In this document: positions 54,403 to 63,194 of the stretch, piece by piece
Layout of the letters: every line of letters starts with the position of its first letter
How positions within the stretch are numbered: position 1 is the stretch's first letter
NCBI RefSeq assembly: GCF_022760805.1
Contig: NZ_JAIVFL010000001.1
Span: 2,604,001-2,668,000 of the forward strand
Direction: 5' to 3'
Source: Candidatus Mycolicibacterium alkanivorans
Lineage (GTDB): Bacteria > Actinomycetota > Actinomycetes > Mycobacteriales > Mycobacteriaceae
DNA length: 64,000 bases
Notes under the pieces: model-generated
The model's database searches: none
What the model was told of the DNA's origin: nothing
Seen by the model: only the letters and a program-made list of their open reading frames with translations
Program-made: the position numbers and the translations under genes

Positions 54403-54685
54403 CGTCGCACCTCGCTTTCAACCAAAGTGGACAATTTGACATGGGGAGTGCCTCCATCAAGGGATTCTTCCTAAGTGTGGGGGCGAAGCCATTTGCGAGT
54501 AGTTGAACGTCACTTCCCACATTCGCGTATGTCCGCTCGGATGCCGCGGTCTCCTTGAGGAGCCCCACGTTGTCATTGTTGCCTGAGCGAGGCATGAGGA
54601 GCATCCTCCTGTCGCGCATTCTGACGCTGGTTACGGCAAAGCGATCCACTAGGACTCCCGGAATCACCTTGACCAATTCCTGCAT
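54383..54685 (-). CDS. Unknown 100-residue protein between hsdR and the AAA ATPase
   Basis: The ATG overlaps the hsdR stop by one base (TGATG) and the stop overlaps the start of the ATPase gene by 20 bases, so it is translationally linked at both ends. The protein starts MQELVKVIPGVLVDRFAVTS and has a basic, Met-rich middle (RMRDRRMLLMPRSGNNDN). No family recognised, no signal peptide. Overlap at both ends favours a real gene; it could also be a C-terminal fragment of something lost. Confidence 0.55.
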   Translation of the reverse strand: MQELVKVIPGVLVDRFAVTSVRMRDRRMLLMPRSGNNDNVGLLKETAASERTYANVGSDVQLLANGFAPTLRKNPLMEALPMSNCPLWLKARCDDARHAH

Positions 54686-57600
54686 CAGAGATGTCGACTA
54701 GCTAGATAACCATCCACATCGCCTTCAGGCCAAGCCCTAGTCGAGTTGTTCACGCGCACGAAGAAAACACTTTCGCCCTTACTGGTCTTCGCCCAGGTAC
54801 CTTCCTCGTAGCGACCAACATCAACACGGCAGATCTCCTTTCCTTGATGCACAACGATTCTGGCCCGGACAAGGGTTGTGGGGTTATGACCGAGCGCATT
54901 GATCAAGTGTGTGGTCAGCCAGTTCACGAAGCCGTCGCCGTTGGGCGGTCTCACGCAGTCATAGTCGATTTCGAGCCCGAGCACCGCACCCTGGTTGTCG
55001 ACACCGATCAGGAGGGTTCCGCCATCTGTGTTGAGGAAGGCTGCGATGGTCTTGACCACTGCGTCTTCAATCGCCTTGCTCTTTCGGCTCTCCCGAAGAT
55101 CCCACCTGGCCGTGGACTTGAACTCCACGGAGAAATCCTCATCATTCTCGATCAGTTGCTCGACAGTACGTAGCTGTGCTTCCCTCCGGCGGAGTTCGTC
55201 CGCAACGCGTGCTGCGACCTCTTCATTGGTGCGGATCAGCTCGATCACTTCATCGCTCATATTCGCCAAGTCCGGCAGCTCAAGGGTGGCCACCGACGCA
55301 CGAGACGGCACGGGCTGCACGTGTTCTCCGCGGTACACCGTGGATCCGTCATCGCCGTACGCGCTCAAGAGGTGGTCAAACACCGCCTGAACTTTCACAT
55401 TGAACAAATCAAGGGGGTATGGGTCTGCCGGGAGACTCTCGTCGAGTACTTGTCGGATAGTCGATCGCACATCAGCAGCTGTCGCAGCTTTTCGACGCCA
55501 ATCCAGAACAACCTTGTCATGGACATGCGAGAGCAGTCGCTTGGCACTGGACTTCACGACGGCGCGATCATCATCTGTGAGCACTGGGTCAGGCTTGGTG
55601 AGTAGGTCGAAAATGGCCAGCTCTTCTTCGCTCAAGTCCTCACGCGCGGCGCGTTGCTCCTCATCGGTGAGAGTGCGAGAAAGCTCGATCAATCGCCGTA
55701 GGTACTCGTCGATGTTGACACTGCCGGCGTTGTACTCATCGATTAGATCCTCGATCCGCTGAACGAGGTCGTATCGAGTCGGGTTGCGAGTCGCTGCAGA
55801 TGCTGCTCTCTGTTTTAGCAACTCAGCAAGCCGGTCAGTTTCTGCGCGTTTACGTCCAGCGAACTGGGCTGCCAGAGTATCGAAGTCAATTTTCGATAGG
55901 TCGATGAGAGGATCCGGCTCGCTGCCTTCTGCGGCAGCTCGAATGACGTACTCCTCGGCACCGACGGATCGGTCAAGCAGTGCGTCCACCGCATCCGACA
56001 CAGCGGATATATCGGCCGCCGCTGGCCGGCTTACATCGGCGATCCGCTCGGCGACAACCCGGATTGCGGCCACTGTTTGTTGGTGAGAAGCAGCTTTCGG
56101 ATCAGGGAGTAGAGCCTTGAAGAGCTTGCGTACTTGCCGAGCGCCGGCCAAAAAAGTCGTACGCACGTCCTCATCGGCTAGAAGGGCTTCAACCGCTGCG
56201 TCACGCAACGCGATGTGTTCGAATCCGGACGCATCACGCAACGCTGCAAGATCGACGCCCTGAGTGGTGCAGAAGGCAACGAGATTGTCGAGCGCGGAGG
56301 CTAGCTCGCCGACGAGTGCATCAATATCCTGGATCGGAGACCCGACATCGCTGTCGGCATTTGCAGCGCCGTAGATCGCCAACGCCTTCTCAAGATTCCG
56401 GAACACACCGGCGTAGTCCACGATCAGGCCGTTGTCCTTATCCGGGAACACCCGGTTGGCGCGCGCGATCGTCTGCATCAACGTGTGGTTGCGCATCGGC
56501 CGGTCGAGATAAACTGTCGATACGCTAGGAGCGTCAAAGCCAGTAATCCACATCGCGCAGACAAACACCAACCGCAACGGATTGTCAGCGTCCTTGAACT
56601 TCTCGGCCAGATTCTCGCGGTTCATCCGCTCGCGGTGCGGACGGATGTCCAAGCCGACGCTGTCGAGTGCCGCTATTTCATTTTGACCCTGGGAGACAAC
56701 GACGGCCATATCGGTCGTCTCCATTAGTTCGATTCGACTTGCCAGCCAGGGCCTTTCGAGCTCGGGTAGGGCGTCGTGCTGCATCCGTAGTTCGCCGAGA
56801 TGCTCGTCCCAGGCCTCACGTACATAGTCGTACATGCGGACAGCGGCGGCTTTATCCAGTCCTACGTACATCGCCTTGCCCGTGAAACCCCGTCCTACAA
56901 AATGTGTGACGAGGTCTTGCGCGATCTTGCGCAGCCGTTCGGGACGGGTCAGAAGGGTGTACTGCTTGCCGAATCGCCGAGCGAGCTGGCCCTCTGCTGC
57001 TTCGTCGAGTTCTGCCGCCTCCAAAAGGTTCTCAAGTTCTTCCTCGAAGTCCTCGTTGACGAGCTGCAGCTCTGGGATTCGGTTCTCGTAGTAGAGCGGA
57101 ACTGTCGATCCGTCTTCGATGGCGGCACGGAAGTTGTACGTACTGACGTAGTCGCCGAACTGTTGCTTGGTGAGCTCCTCGCCGACGATCAGCGGAGTTC
57201 CGGTGAAGCCCATGAAGGACGCGTTCGGCAACGCGCGTCGCATATTCAGTGCGAGAGTGTCGTATTGGCTTCGGTGCGCCTCGTCGGTGATGACAATAAC
57301 GTCAGATCGGTCCGACAGCACCGGCATCGACTTCTCGCCCTTGCCGGGTTGAAACTTGTGGATCAGCGTGAAGACGTAGCGGTGGTCGGCGGCGAGCAAC
57401 TCGCGCAGGTGGGCGATGGACGAGGCGTGAACCCTGGCCTCCGCAGGTATCGCGCCGGCGTCAGCGAACTCGCCGTGTAACTGAAGGTCAAGTTCTGTGC
57501 GGTCTGTGACCATCACGAATGTCCACGACCCCGGAATCTGGCGCAGCACCTTCTGCGTGAACCACAACATCGACAGTGACTTGCCTGAACCCTGGGTGTG

Positions 57601-58491
57601 CCAGAAGACGCCGAGTCGCTTATCGCCTGTCGCGCGCACCTGGTAGAGGTTGTCAATCGCGGCATTGACGCCGTGGTACTGATGGCTGCGGGCGACCGTC
57701 TTGATCAGGCCGCCGGGCCTTTCGATGTAGGCGACGAAGTTCTCGATTAGGTCGAGCAGTATGTGCGGAGTGCAGGTGCCTCGGATCGCGGTCTCTAACG
57801 CGATAACGCCTCGGTTGCCCTGGGCGTCGATAACAGTCCAGTCACTAAAGAACTCCCACGATGCGTAGGTAGCCCCAACCTTCGCGTCTCGTCCGTTGGA
57901 GAGAACGATAAGTCCGTTCGGCACGAAAAGCCGCGGGATCGTGTCGCGGTAGTCGGTGAGGTTCTCGTCGTACGCCGCCTTCACAGGGCGGTTGGGGTCT
58001 TTGAACTCGAACAGCACTAATGGGATGCCGTTTACGAACAGCACCGTATCGGTCCGTCGACGGTACAGGTCACCGGCGAACCACATTTGCGGGACAGCGA
58101 CCCACTCGTTCTTCGTCGAGTCACGAAAGTCGATGTACTGCACCGTCGCGTACTGACGCTCGCCGTGGTCGTCCGTCCACTCGGCGCGGTAACCATCGCG
58201 GACCAGCTTGTAGGTTTCGCGATTCGCGCGCACCTGGTCCATCAGTGACCGGTCTCGGACGAGGGCAGCTAGTGCTTCCTCGCGGATCGTGTCGGGGATG
58301 AGCGGATTCAGATCTCGGAGGGCATCGCGGACCCGGTGAATGAGCACGACATCGTGCATCGAGTCACGGCCCAAAGTTCCTGCAGGACCGAACGTTTCCT
58401 GAAATCCGTTGATGACTGTCCAGCCGAGCTGCTCAAGCAAGCCCAGGCTAGGTTGCTCCACCAGACCGCTCTCGGTGTATCTCCCACCCAT
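54685..58491 (-). CDS. hsdR: Type I restriction subunit HsdR with a C-terminal AlbA_2 (Schlafen) domain
   Basis: A 1268-residue HsdR. The N-terminal nuclease has the PD-(D/E)xK pieces TDTVLFVNGIPLVLFEFKD; the motor has Walker A HTQGSGKSLSML, DEAH box VITDEAHRSQYD, GFTGTPL, and QTIARANRVFP. After a long helical region a separate domain begins at about residue 1123: VEFKSTARWDLRESRKSK, AAFLNTDGGTLLIGVDNQG and VFFVRVNNSTRAW. This is the AlbA_2/Schlafen fold, not a normal part of HsdR. It cuts unmodified DNA with HsdM and HsdS; the extra domain may bind nucleic acid. The ATG directly follows the hsdS stop (TAAATG). Confidence 0.93.
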   Translation of the reverse strand: MGGRYTESGLVEQPSLGLLEQLGWTVINGFQETFGPAGTLGRDSMHDVVLIHRVRDALRDLNPLIPDTIREEALAALVRDRSLMDQVRANRETYKLVRDGYRAEWTDDHGERQYATVQYIDFRDSTKNEWVAVPQMWFAGDLYRRRTDTVLFVNGIPLVLFEFKDPNRPVKAAYDENLTDYRDTIPRLFVPNGLIVLSNGRDAKVGATYASWEFFSDWTVIDAQGNRGVIALETAIRGTCTPHILLDLIENFVAYIERPGGLIKTVARSHQYHGVNAAIDNLYQVRATGDKRLGVFWHTQGSGKSLSMLWFTQKVLRQIPGSWTFVMVTDRTELDLQLHGEFADAGAIPAEARVHASSIAHLRELLAADHRYVFTLIHKFQPGKGEKSMPVLSDRSDVIVITDEAHRSQYDTLALNMRRALPNASFMGFTGTPLIVGEELTKQQFGDYVSTYNFRAAIEDGSTVPLYYENRIPELQLVNEDFEEELENLLEAAELDEAAEGQLARRFGKQYTLLTRPERLRKIAQDLVTHFVGRGFTGKAMYVGLDKAAAVRMYDYVREAWDEHLGELRMQHDALPELERPWLASRIELMETTDMAVVVSQGQNEIAALDSVGLDIRPHRERMNRENLAEKFKDADNPLRLVFVCAMWITGFDAPSVSTVYLDRPMRNHTLMQTIARANRVFPDKDNGLIVDYAGVFRNLEKALAIYGAANADSDVGSPIQDIDALVGELASALDNLVAFCTTQGVDLAALRDASGFEHIALRDAAVEALLADEDVRTTFLAGARQVRKLFKALLPDPKAASHQQTVAAIRVVAERIADVSRPAAADISAVSDAVDALLDRSVGAEEYVIRAAAEGSEPDPLIDLSKIDFDTLAAQFAGRKRAETDRLAELLKQRAASAATRNPTRYDLVQRIEDLIDEYNAGSVNIDEYLRRLIELSRTLTDEEQRAAREDLSEEELAIFDLLTKPDPVLTDDDRAVVKSSAKRLLSHVHDKVVLDWRRKAATAADVRSTIRQVLDESLPADPYPLDLFNVKVQAVFDHLLSAYGDDGSTVYRGEHVQPVPSRASVATLELPDLANMSDEVIELIRTNEEVAARVADELRRREAQLRTVEQLIENDEDFSVEFKSTARWDLRESRKSKAIEDAVVKTIAAFLNTDGGTLLIGVDNQGAVLGLEIDYDCVRPPNGDGFVNWLTTHLINALGHNPTTLVRARIVVHQGKEICRVDVGRYEEGTWAKTSKGESVFFVRVNNSTRAWPEGDVDGYLASRHL
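54688..55134 (-). other. AlbA_2/Schlafen domain fused to the end of HsdR
   Basis: This stretch encodes about the last 149 residues of HsdR. The signature is EFKSTARWDLR, then AFLNTDGGTLLIGVDNQGAV and VDVGRYEEGTWAK with a final VRVNNSTRAWP. In stand-alone AlbA_2 proteins the EFK...NxxGGxLLIGV core binds nucleic acid. The fusion is in frame with no sign of a frameshift. Confidence 0.8.
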
Positions 58492-59742
58492 TTACGCCAC
58501 CGCACTACTGACCAGCGTGTCCAGGTCCAAGCCCGACACATCGATCTGACCCGCTACGAGTTTCGGTAGCAATAAATCACGCATGCTGTAGAGCTGTTCC
58601 GACTGAAGTTGGAGTGTTCGACACGCTTTGAACATCGGTTGCACTACTGCTTCGAACTTTTCGCTGATCTCCTTTGGCGGCTCGGCGAGAAGAAAGGAAC
58701 CAAAGCACTCGTTGCGGACTCGCTGTCGGCCACTCGCACCACTCATACTGGCGATCGCGTGAGCTCGAAAGCCATCCGATCGCGCAATGCAGTAGGTATG
58801 TGTTGGGCCGATCGTGCGACCGCGGAGAACTACGAACTCGGTGGATCCGAGTCCGACCTCTCCCTCTCCGAGACACTGCACGAATCCGGTCTTGCCGTTT
58901 TCGAGGCATGGCGTGATCCTTGCAAATAACGTGTCACCGTTCTCGTACTTCGATCCACTACTACCGATCCTCATCTCGCTCGGCGAGCAGGACATCGTGC
59001 GTTCGTCCAGATCTGCCATTGCAATGAACGGATGCGCCACAGTCCGGTCCACGCGAACGCGCGGGTTGATCGTGATCGCATCGGACGCCCTCGCGATGGG
59101 CCAACCATCGGGTACAAGGCCGATGGGCGAACTGACGAACGCCTGGTTCTCATACCCGGGGAACCGAAAATGCACGAACCATTCTCGATAGAGTGTGCGC
59201 GCCATCTCCTCAAGTATCTCGAGCCGCTCCCTGTTGTTTTCGATCAGGCCATCGAGTCCGTCAAGGATTCGTCCCACGATCTCCTGTAGCGGACGGGAAA
59301 GTAGCGGCACCTCTACCGCTCTTAGCTCAGGCTGCCGGATACCGCTCACGGTGGTTCCGCTGGCACGCCGTTGAAGACTTGCTCGGGCCTGCGGCGATCT
59401 CAGATAGTGGAACAAGAATTGCGGGTCAACGCTCGCCGGGTCGGGCCTCAACAGAATCACCCTCTGCGCCAGTGCGATTCGCGCGTCGGTCCCAACCTGC
59501 GCAACTTCACCTAACGGAGCTTCTGTCGTGATTAGTATGTCACCTGTTCTTGGAAGCCCACGGCGCATCCAACTGTCGTAGATTTCCTCCGCGATCCATT
59601 CACGGGGCTCGGGCAAAATGAATCCGCCTTTAATCACCTTCGCCGTTATCAGCGGGACGCCCGATGGCGACTTCGGCGGGGTCTTACCTCGGTAATCGAT
59701 GAGGGCCTCAATCAGGTCCCCGATAGCGTGAATCTCGCTCAC
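58492..59742 (-). CDS. hsdS: Type I specificity subunit HsdS
   Basis: A 416-residue HsdS with two target-recognition domains (about residues 1-150 and 210-370), each ending in a helical spacer: LQEIVGRILDGLDGLIENNR and the closing helix before LLPKLVAGQIDVSGLD. It sets the DNA sequence recognised by the complex; the site cannot be read from the protein. GTG start overlaps the hsdM stop by four bases (GTGA). Confidence 0.9.
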   Translation of the reverse strand: MSEIHAIGDLIEALIDYRGKTPPKSPSGVPLITAKVIKGGFILPEPREWIAEEIYDSWMRRGLPRTGDILITTEAPLGEVAQVGTDARIALAQRVILLRPDPASVDPQFLFHYLRSPQARASLQRRASGTTVSGIRQPELRAVEVPLLSRPLQEIVGRILDGLDGLIENNRERLEILEEMARTLYREWFVHFRFPGYENQAFVSSPIGLVPDGWPIARASDAITINPRVRVDRTVAHPFIAMADLDERTMSCSPSEMRIGSSGSKYENGDTLFARITPCLENGKTGFVQCLGEGEVGLGSTEFVVLRGRTIGPTHTYCIARSDGFRAHAIASMSGASGRQRVRNECFGSFLLAEPPKEISEKFEAVVQPMFKACRTLQLQSEQLYSMRDLLLPKLVAGQIDVSGLDLDTLVSSAVA

Positions 59743-61289
59743 GCGTCCAGCACTCCCTGCACCGCTGTGTCGACTTCGGCTCGCAGAATGACGGCTTCGT
59801 CACTGAGCCGTGAGAACTCCTCGTACAAACCAGCCAATCTCTCACGGAAGTCTTCGCCGTCATCCTTGATTTCGGCCGTTCCCGTGTAACGGCCCGGGTT
59901 GAGACTCCAGCCCTGCGCTTCGATCTCAGTGCGGGTGGCGACCCTACACAATCCAGGAACATCAACGTACTTCTCACCCGGGAAATGTTCATGGACGAGC
60001 GGCTCGCTGCCATCCGTCGCCTCAATGGTTTCGCCACGATATAGGCGCACGATGTTAGCGAGGAACTCGATGTGTTCGGGTAAGAAGTCCCTGTGTGCCC
60101 GATCAATCTGCCGATACAAGTGTCGCGCATCGATAAACAGGACCGTATCTTCGCGCCCCGTACTCCGCTTGCCGCGGTCAAGGAACCACAGAGTCACCGG
60201 CAGAGTCACGGTGTAGAAGAAGTTCGTTCCAATTGCGACCATGACGTCGACAACTCCGGACTCGATTAGCTTCTGCCGGATGTTCCGTTCGGAGTGCGTG
60301 GCGTCACCCGCCGAGTTCGCCATTACGAATCCAGCGCGCCCATTCTCGCTCAAGGCCGAGTAGAAGAGCTGAATCCACAAGTAGTTTGCGTTGTCGGGCT
60401 TGGGAATCCCGAACGGGAATCGCTTGTCGCCGGCTAGCTTATTCTTGTCGACCTTGTCCACGTTGAATGGCGGGTTGGCCATAACGAAGTCAAATGCTCC
60501 CGCCGAATCGTGCGGATCCTCGTAGTAGCTGTTACCGAGACGAATGTCGCCCGACAACCCATGGAGTGCGAGGTTCATCTTCGCGAGGGGGACCGTTCCC
60601 TCCTTCTGCTCGACGCCGAACACCGAGAGCTCTCGGGCGGCCGACTTGTGATGTCGCTCAACGAACTTTGCGGACTGCACGAACATGCCACCCGACCCGC
60701 ATGCGGGATCGAGCACCCGTCCGTGGAACGGCTCGATGATCTCCACGATCAGCCGGACGATCGAGTAGGGCGTGAAGAACTCACCACCGAGGCGGCCCTC
60801 GCTGGCGGCGAAGTTGGACAGAAAGTCCTCATAGATCAGGCCGAACGCATCACCGGACAGCTGGCGCGGCAGCGGAGCGAACAGCCGCAACTGCTCGGCG
60901 AGCGTGGACTTCTCCATGCGTTGGTAACCCCGCGGCAGCACGTCGCGCAGCTCTGGGTTGGCGTCCTCAATCGCCTTCATCGCCTCGTCGATCGCCTTGC
61001 CGAGGTTTTGGCCCTCGGGAAGGTCGACGAGTTGTGAGAGGCGCGCCGCGTCCGGTACGAACAGCGCCGACTTGGCGCGGTAGTCATCCGGCGTCACCGG
61101 CCGACGCGCCGTAGCCTTGGCCTCCAGCTCGGGGCGGACCTGCTCGAACCGGAACTCCGCGTAGGCCAGGAAGATCAGGCCGAGCGCCGGACCGCGATAC
61201 TCGGCGGGAGAAAGCGTGGAGTTCGCACGCAACTCGTCGGCGGCAGCCCAAAGCGTCCGGCGGACCTGCGCAAGATCATCGGTCTTCAA
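59739..61289 (-). CDS. hsdM: Type I DNA methyltransferase subunit HsdM
   Basis: A 516-residue N6-adenine methyltransferase: N-terminal helical domain (LWAAADELRANSTLSPAEYR), SAM-binding VLDPACGSGGMFVQSAKF, and the catalytic FVMANPPFNVD. It methylates host sites to protect them and is needed for cleavage by HsdR. The start is an unusual TTG at 61289 preceded by GGAAGG; no ATG fits. It lies 38 bases downstream of tniQ. Confidence 0.93.
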   Translation of the reverse strand: MKTDDLAQVRRTLWAAADELRANSTLSPAEYRGPALGLIFLAYAEFRFEQVRPELEAKATARRPVTPDDYRAKSALFVPDAARLSQLVDLPEGQNLGKAIDEAMKAIEDANPELRDVLPRGYQRMEKSTLAEQLRLFAPLPRQLSGDAFGLIYEDFLSNFAASEGRLGGEFFTPYSIVRLIVEIIEPFHGRVLDPACGSGGMFVQSAKFVERHHKSAARELSVFGVEQKEGTVPLAKMNLALHGLSGDIRLGNSYYEDPHDSAGAFDFVMANPPFNVDKVDKNKLAGDKRFPFGIPKPDNANYLWIQLFYSALSENGRAGFVMANSAGDATHSERNIRQKLIESGVVDVMVAIGTNFFYTVTLPVTLWFLDRGKRSTGREDTVLFIDARHLYRQIDRAHRDFLPEHIEFLANIVRLYRGETIEATDGSEPLVHEHFPGEKYVDVPGLCRVATRTEIEAQGWSLNPGRYTGTAEIKDDGEDFRERLAGLYEEFSRLSDEAVILRAEVDTAVQGVLDA

Positions 61290-61327
61290 ACTGTCCCGCC
61301 TTCCTCGCCCTGCAGAGGGCTCTCATT

Positions 61328-62158
61328 TCAAGGTCCATCGATGAACCGCAGAATGTTGTAGTACGTGTCTCGCATCGGAACCCCGTAGATCCGTGCGTCC
61401 CGGCGACGCGCGGTCACATGTGTGATCGCAGTCCATACCCGGTTGGTCGCTCGCCACGGGTCCGAGTCGTTGCGAGCGGGGATGATCTTCTCTACTTCCC
61501 TTGCGACCAACGCACTGCGCTGAGTTGCGTCGGTGTCAGGATCGGTCGCTGCGCGTAGGAATCCGGGCAGGGCGAGTAGTCGAGCGATTTTGACTTGCTC
61601 TGGATACATCAGCGCGTCGACGTCATCGATACCGAATTCGTCTCTACGACGGGCGATCTCACTGGCCCCTACGATCCCAGGACTAGCGCTCTCTCGGCCA
61701 ACCCGCATGAGCAGGGAATCATGCAAGACGTCGCGAGCGGCGAGATGGCGCCGAAAGTGTCGCTCAGCGGCGAGAGCAGGGTAGTAGCCATGCAGGTCGA
61801 TCTGAGGAGATCCGAGCCACCTCCTGTGCCGTACGCACACCAGCCCAATACGGGTGAGTTTTCCTCGGGCGGGCTCGCCTTTGGTACAGCGGAGGCACAG
61901 AGCCCGCTCCGTCACCTCCTGGTCGAGGACGTACTCGGGGGCAGTGAAGGCCTCGGCTCGCAGATCACCGAGATCCCGCCATGCCTGGAGGCGATCGGGA
62001 TTGCGCCGGCTCTTCGATTTGATGACACCGCGCTCGCGCAAAGCGCGGTCGACATCTGAGGGCAAGCAGAAGTTCCGGCCAGCGTGCCGCCGCATATACG
62101 AGTCCAGGTTCTCACCGTGATAAAGACGTGTGCGAACTGGAAGGGGTGGGATCCTCAC
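61328..62158 (-). CDS. tniQ: TniQ-family transposon targeting protein
   Basis: A 276-residue TniQ: PPLPVRTRLYHGENLDSYMR opening, and a zinc site with CLRCTKGEPARGK and CVRHRRWLG. TniQ links the DNA target to the TniB/TnsC ATPase in Tn7- and Tn5053-type elements. The C-terminal part is helical. GTG start overlaps tniB by four bases (GTGA). Confidence 0.85.
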   Translation of the reverse strand: MRIPPLPVRTRLYHGENLDSYMRRHAGRNFCLPSDVDRALRERGVIKSKSRRNPDRLQAWRDLGDLRAEAFTAPEYVLDQEVTERALCLRCTKGEPARGKLTRIGLVCVRHRRWLGSPQIDLHGYYPALAAERHFRRHLAARDVLHDSLLMRVGRESASPGIVGASEIARRRDEFGIDDVDALMYPEQVKIARLLALPGFLRAATDPDTDATQRSALVAREVEKIIPARNDSDPWRATNRVWTAITHVTARRRDARIYGVPMRDTYYNILRFIDGP

Positions 62159-63192
62159 TCAGCCCTCCTCAACGGCATCGGGGTAGCCATGTCGCCTGCC
62201 ACCGTCCGCGCTGCAGCCTCCTCAGACGCGAAATCAGTCGAAGTCATGTCGAGAAGCTTCCTATTGATCAACTCGTCGCCGCTGAGGATCGCCGCAATCG
62301 CCGCGTCGTTGAGGAGGGCGCGGAGCGAACCAATTGAACCTCCGGTGCGGTCATATAGGTAGGTCGCCTCTGATTCGAGGGATCCAGCGGCATGGCGACC
62401 TAGCGGTAGGAGGGCTTCGATGCCGAGGATGAGTTCGGCCCACCTGTCCCGTTGCGCCTTGGTCCCGTACTCATACTTCCGCATCTGGTGGACAGCCATT
62501 CGACCCTTGAGCTGACGTCCCATGTGACCGGCGAACAGATCGGCCTGCAGTAGGTCGATGCCGGCGTAGATGAATGTTGCGTCGAGTCTTTCCGAGAACA
62601 CCTTCAGTGCTGATGCGGCTTCGCTGCCTGCCTGGTGATTTGTCTTGAGGTTGTGCACCTCGTCGACCAGGACTAGCGAAACCGAGAGGCTCCGCATGAC
62701 GCCCACGATCTGCTCGGTCAGGTCCTGAGCGGTTGACTTGTTCGGAACCAAGAGGCCGAGGAAGTTGGCGAATGCCAGCATCATCATCTTTGGGGTAGTC
62801 CCCGGCGGGACGACCGTATAGACCACCGGGGCGAACCCGTCGTCGTAACGGTTGATTTTGGCTCGCATCATCCGGTCATGGCGGCGGCCGATCAGCAGTG
62901 CGGCGGTGGACTTGCCACGGCCCGCGGACCCAGAGATCGCAAGGCCGCGGCGTGCGGTGGCAGACTCAGCAGAGTTCCTCGCCATTAAGACGCGGGTCTG
63001 ATGTGTCAACGCCTCGGTGTCTGGCGTCTCCAACACGACGTCTGCCCCAAGCCAGGCAAATCGCTGCTGGTCGTATTCCTCTTTCCCGGCGGGGGAGAGG
63101 GTCTTGATCTGCTTCAAGTTGAGGTGCTCAGGCTCGACGTTGCGACGGTTGACGAACTCCCGCCACGCGGCTAGTGAATCGGGTACGGCCAC
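62155..63192 (-). CDS. tniB: TniB transposition ATPase (TnsC-like AAA)
   Basis: A 345-residue AAA ATPase with Walker A ISGSAGRGKSTAALLIG, Walker B LVLVDEVHNLK and the sensor block IYAGIDLLQADLF, as in TniB/TnsC. It forms the target-selecting filament on DNA that activates TniA. The GTG start is two bases after tniA. Confidence 0.9.
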   Translation of the reverse strand: MAVPDSLAAWREFVNRRNVEPEHLNLKQIKTLSPAGKEEYDQQRFAWLGADVVLETPDTEALTHQTRVLMARNSAESATARRGLAISGSAGRGKSTAALLIGRRHDRMMRAKINRYDDGFAPVVYTVVPPGTTPKMMMLAFANFLGLLVPNKSTAQDLTEQIVGVMRSLSVSLVLVDEVHNLKTNHQAGSEAASALKVFSERLDATFIYAGIDLLQADLFAGHMGRQLKGRMAVHQMRKYEYGTKAQRDRWAELILGIEALLPLGRHAAGSLESEATYLYDRTGGSIGSLRALLNDAAIAAILSGDELINRKLLDMTSTDFASEEAAARTVAGDMATPMPLRRAE

Positions 63193-63194
63193 GG

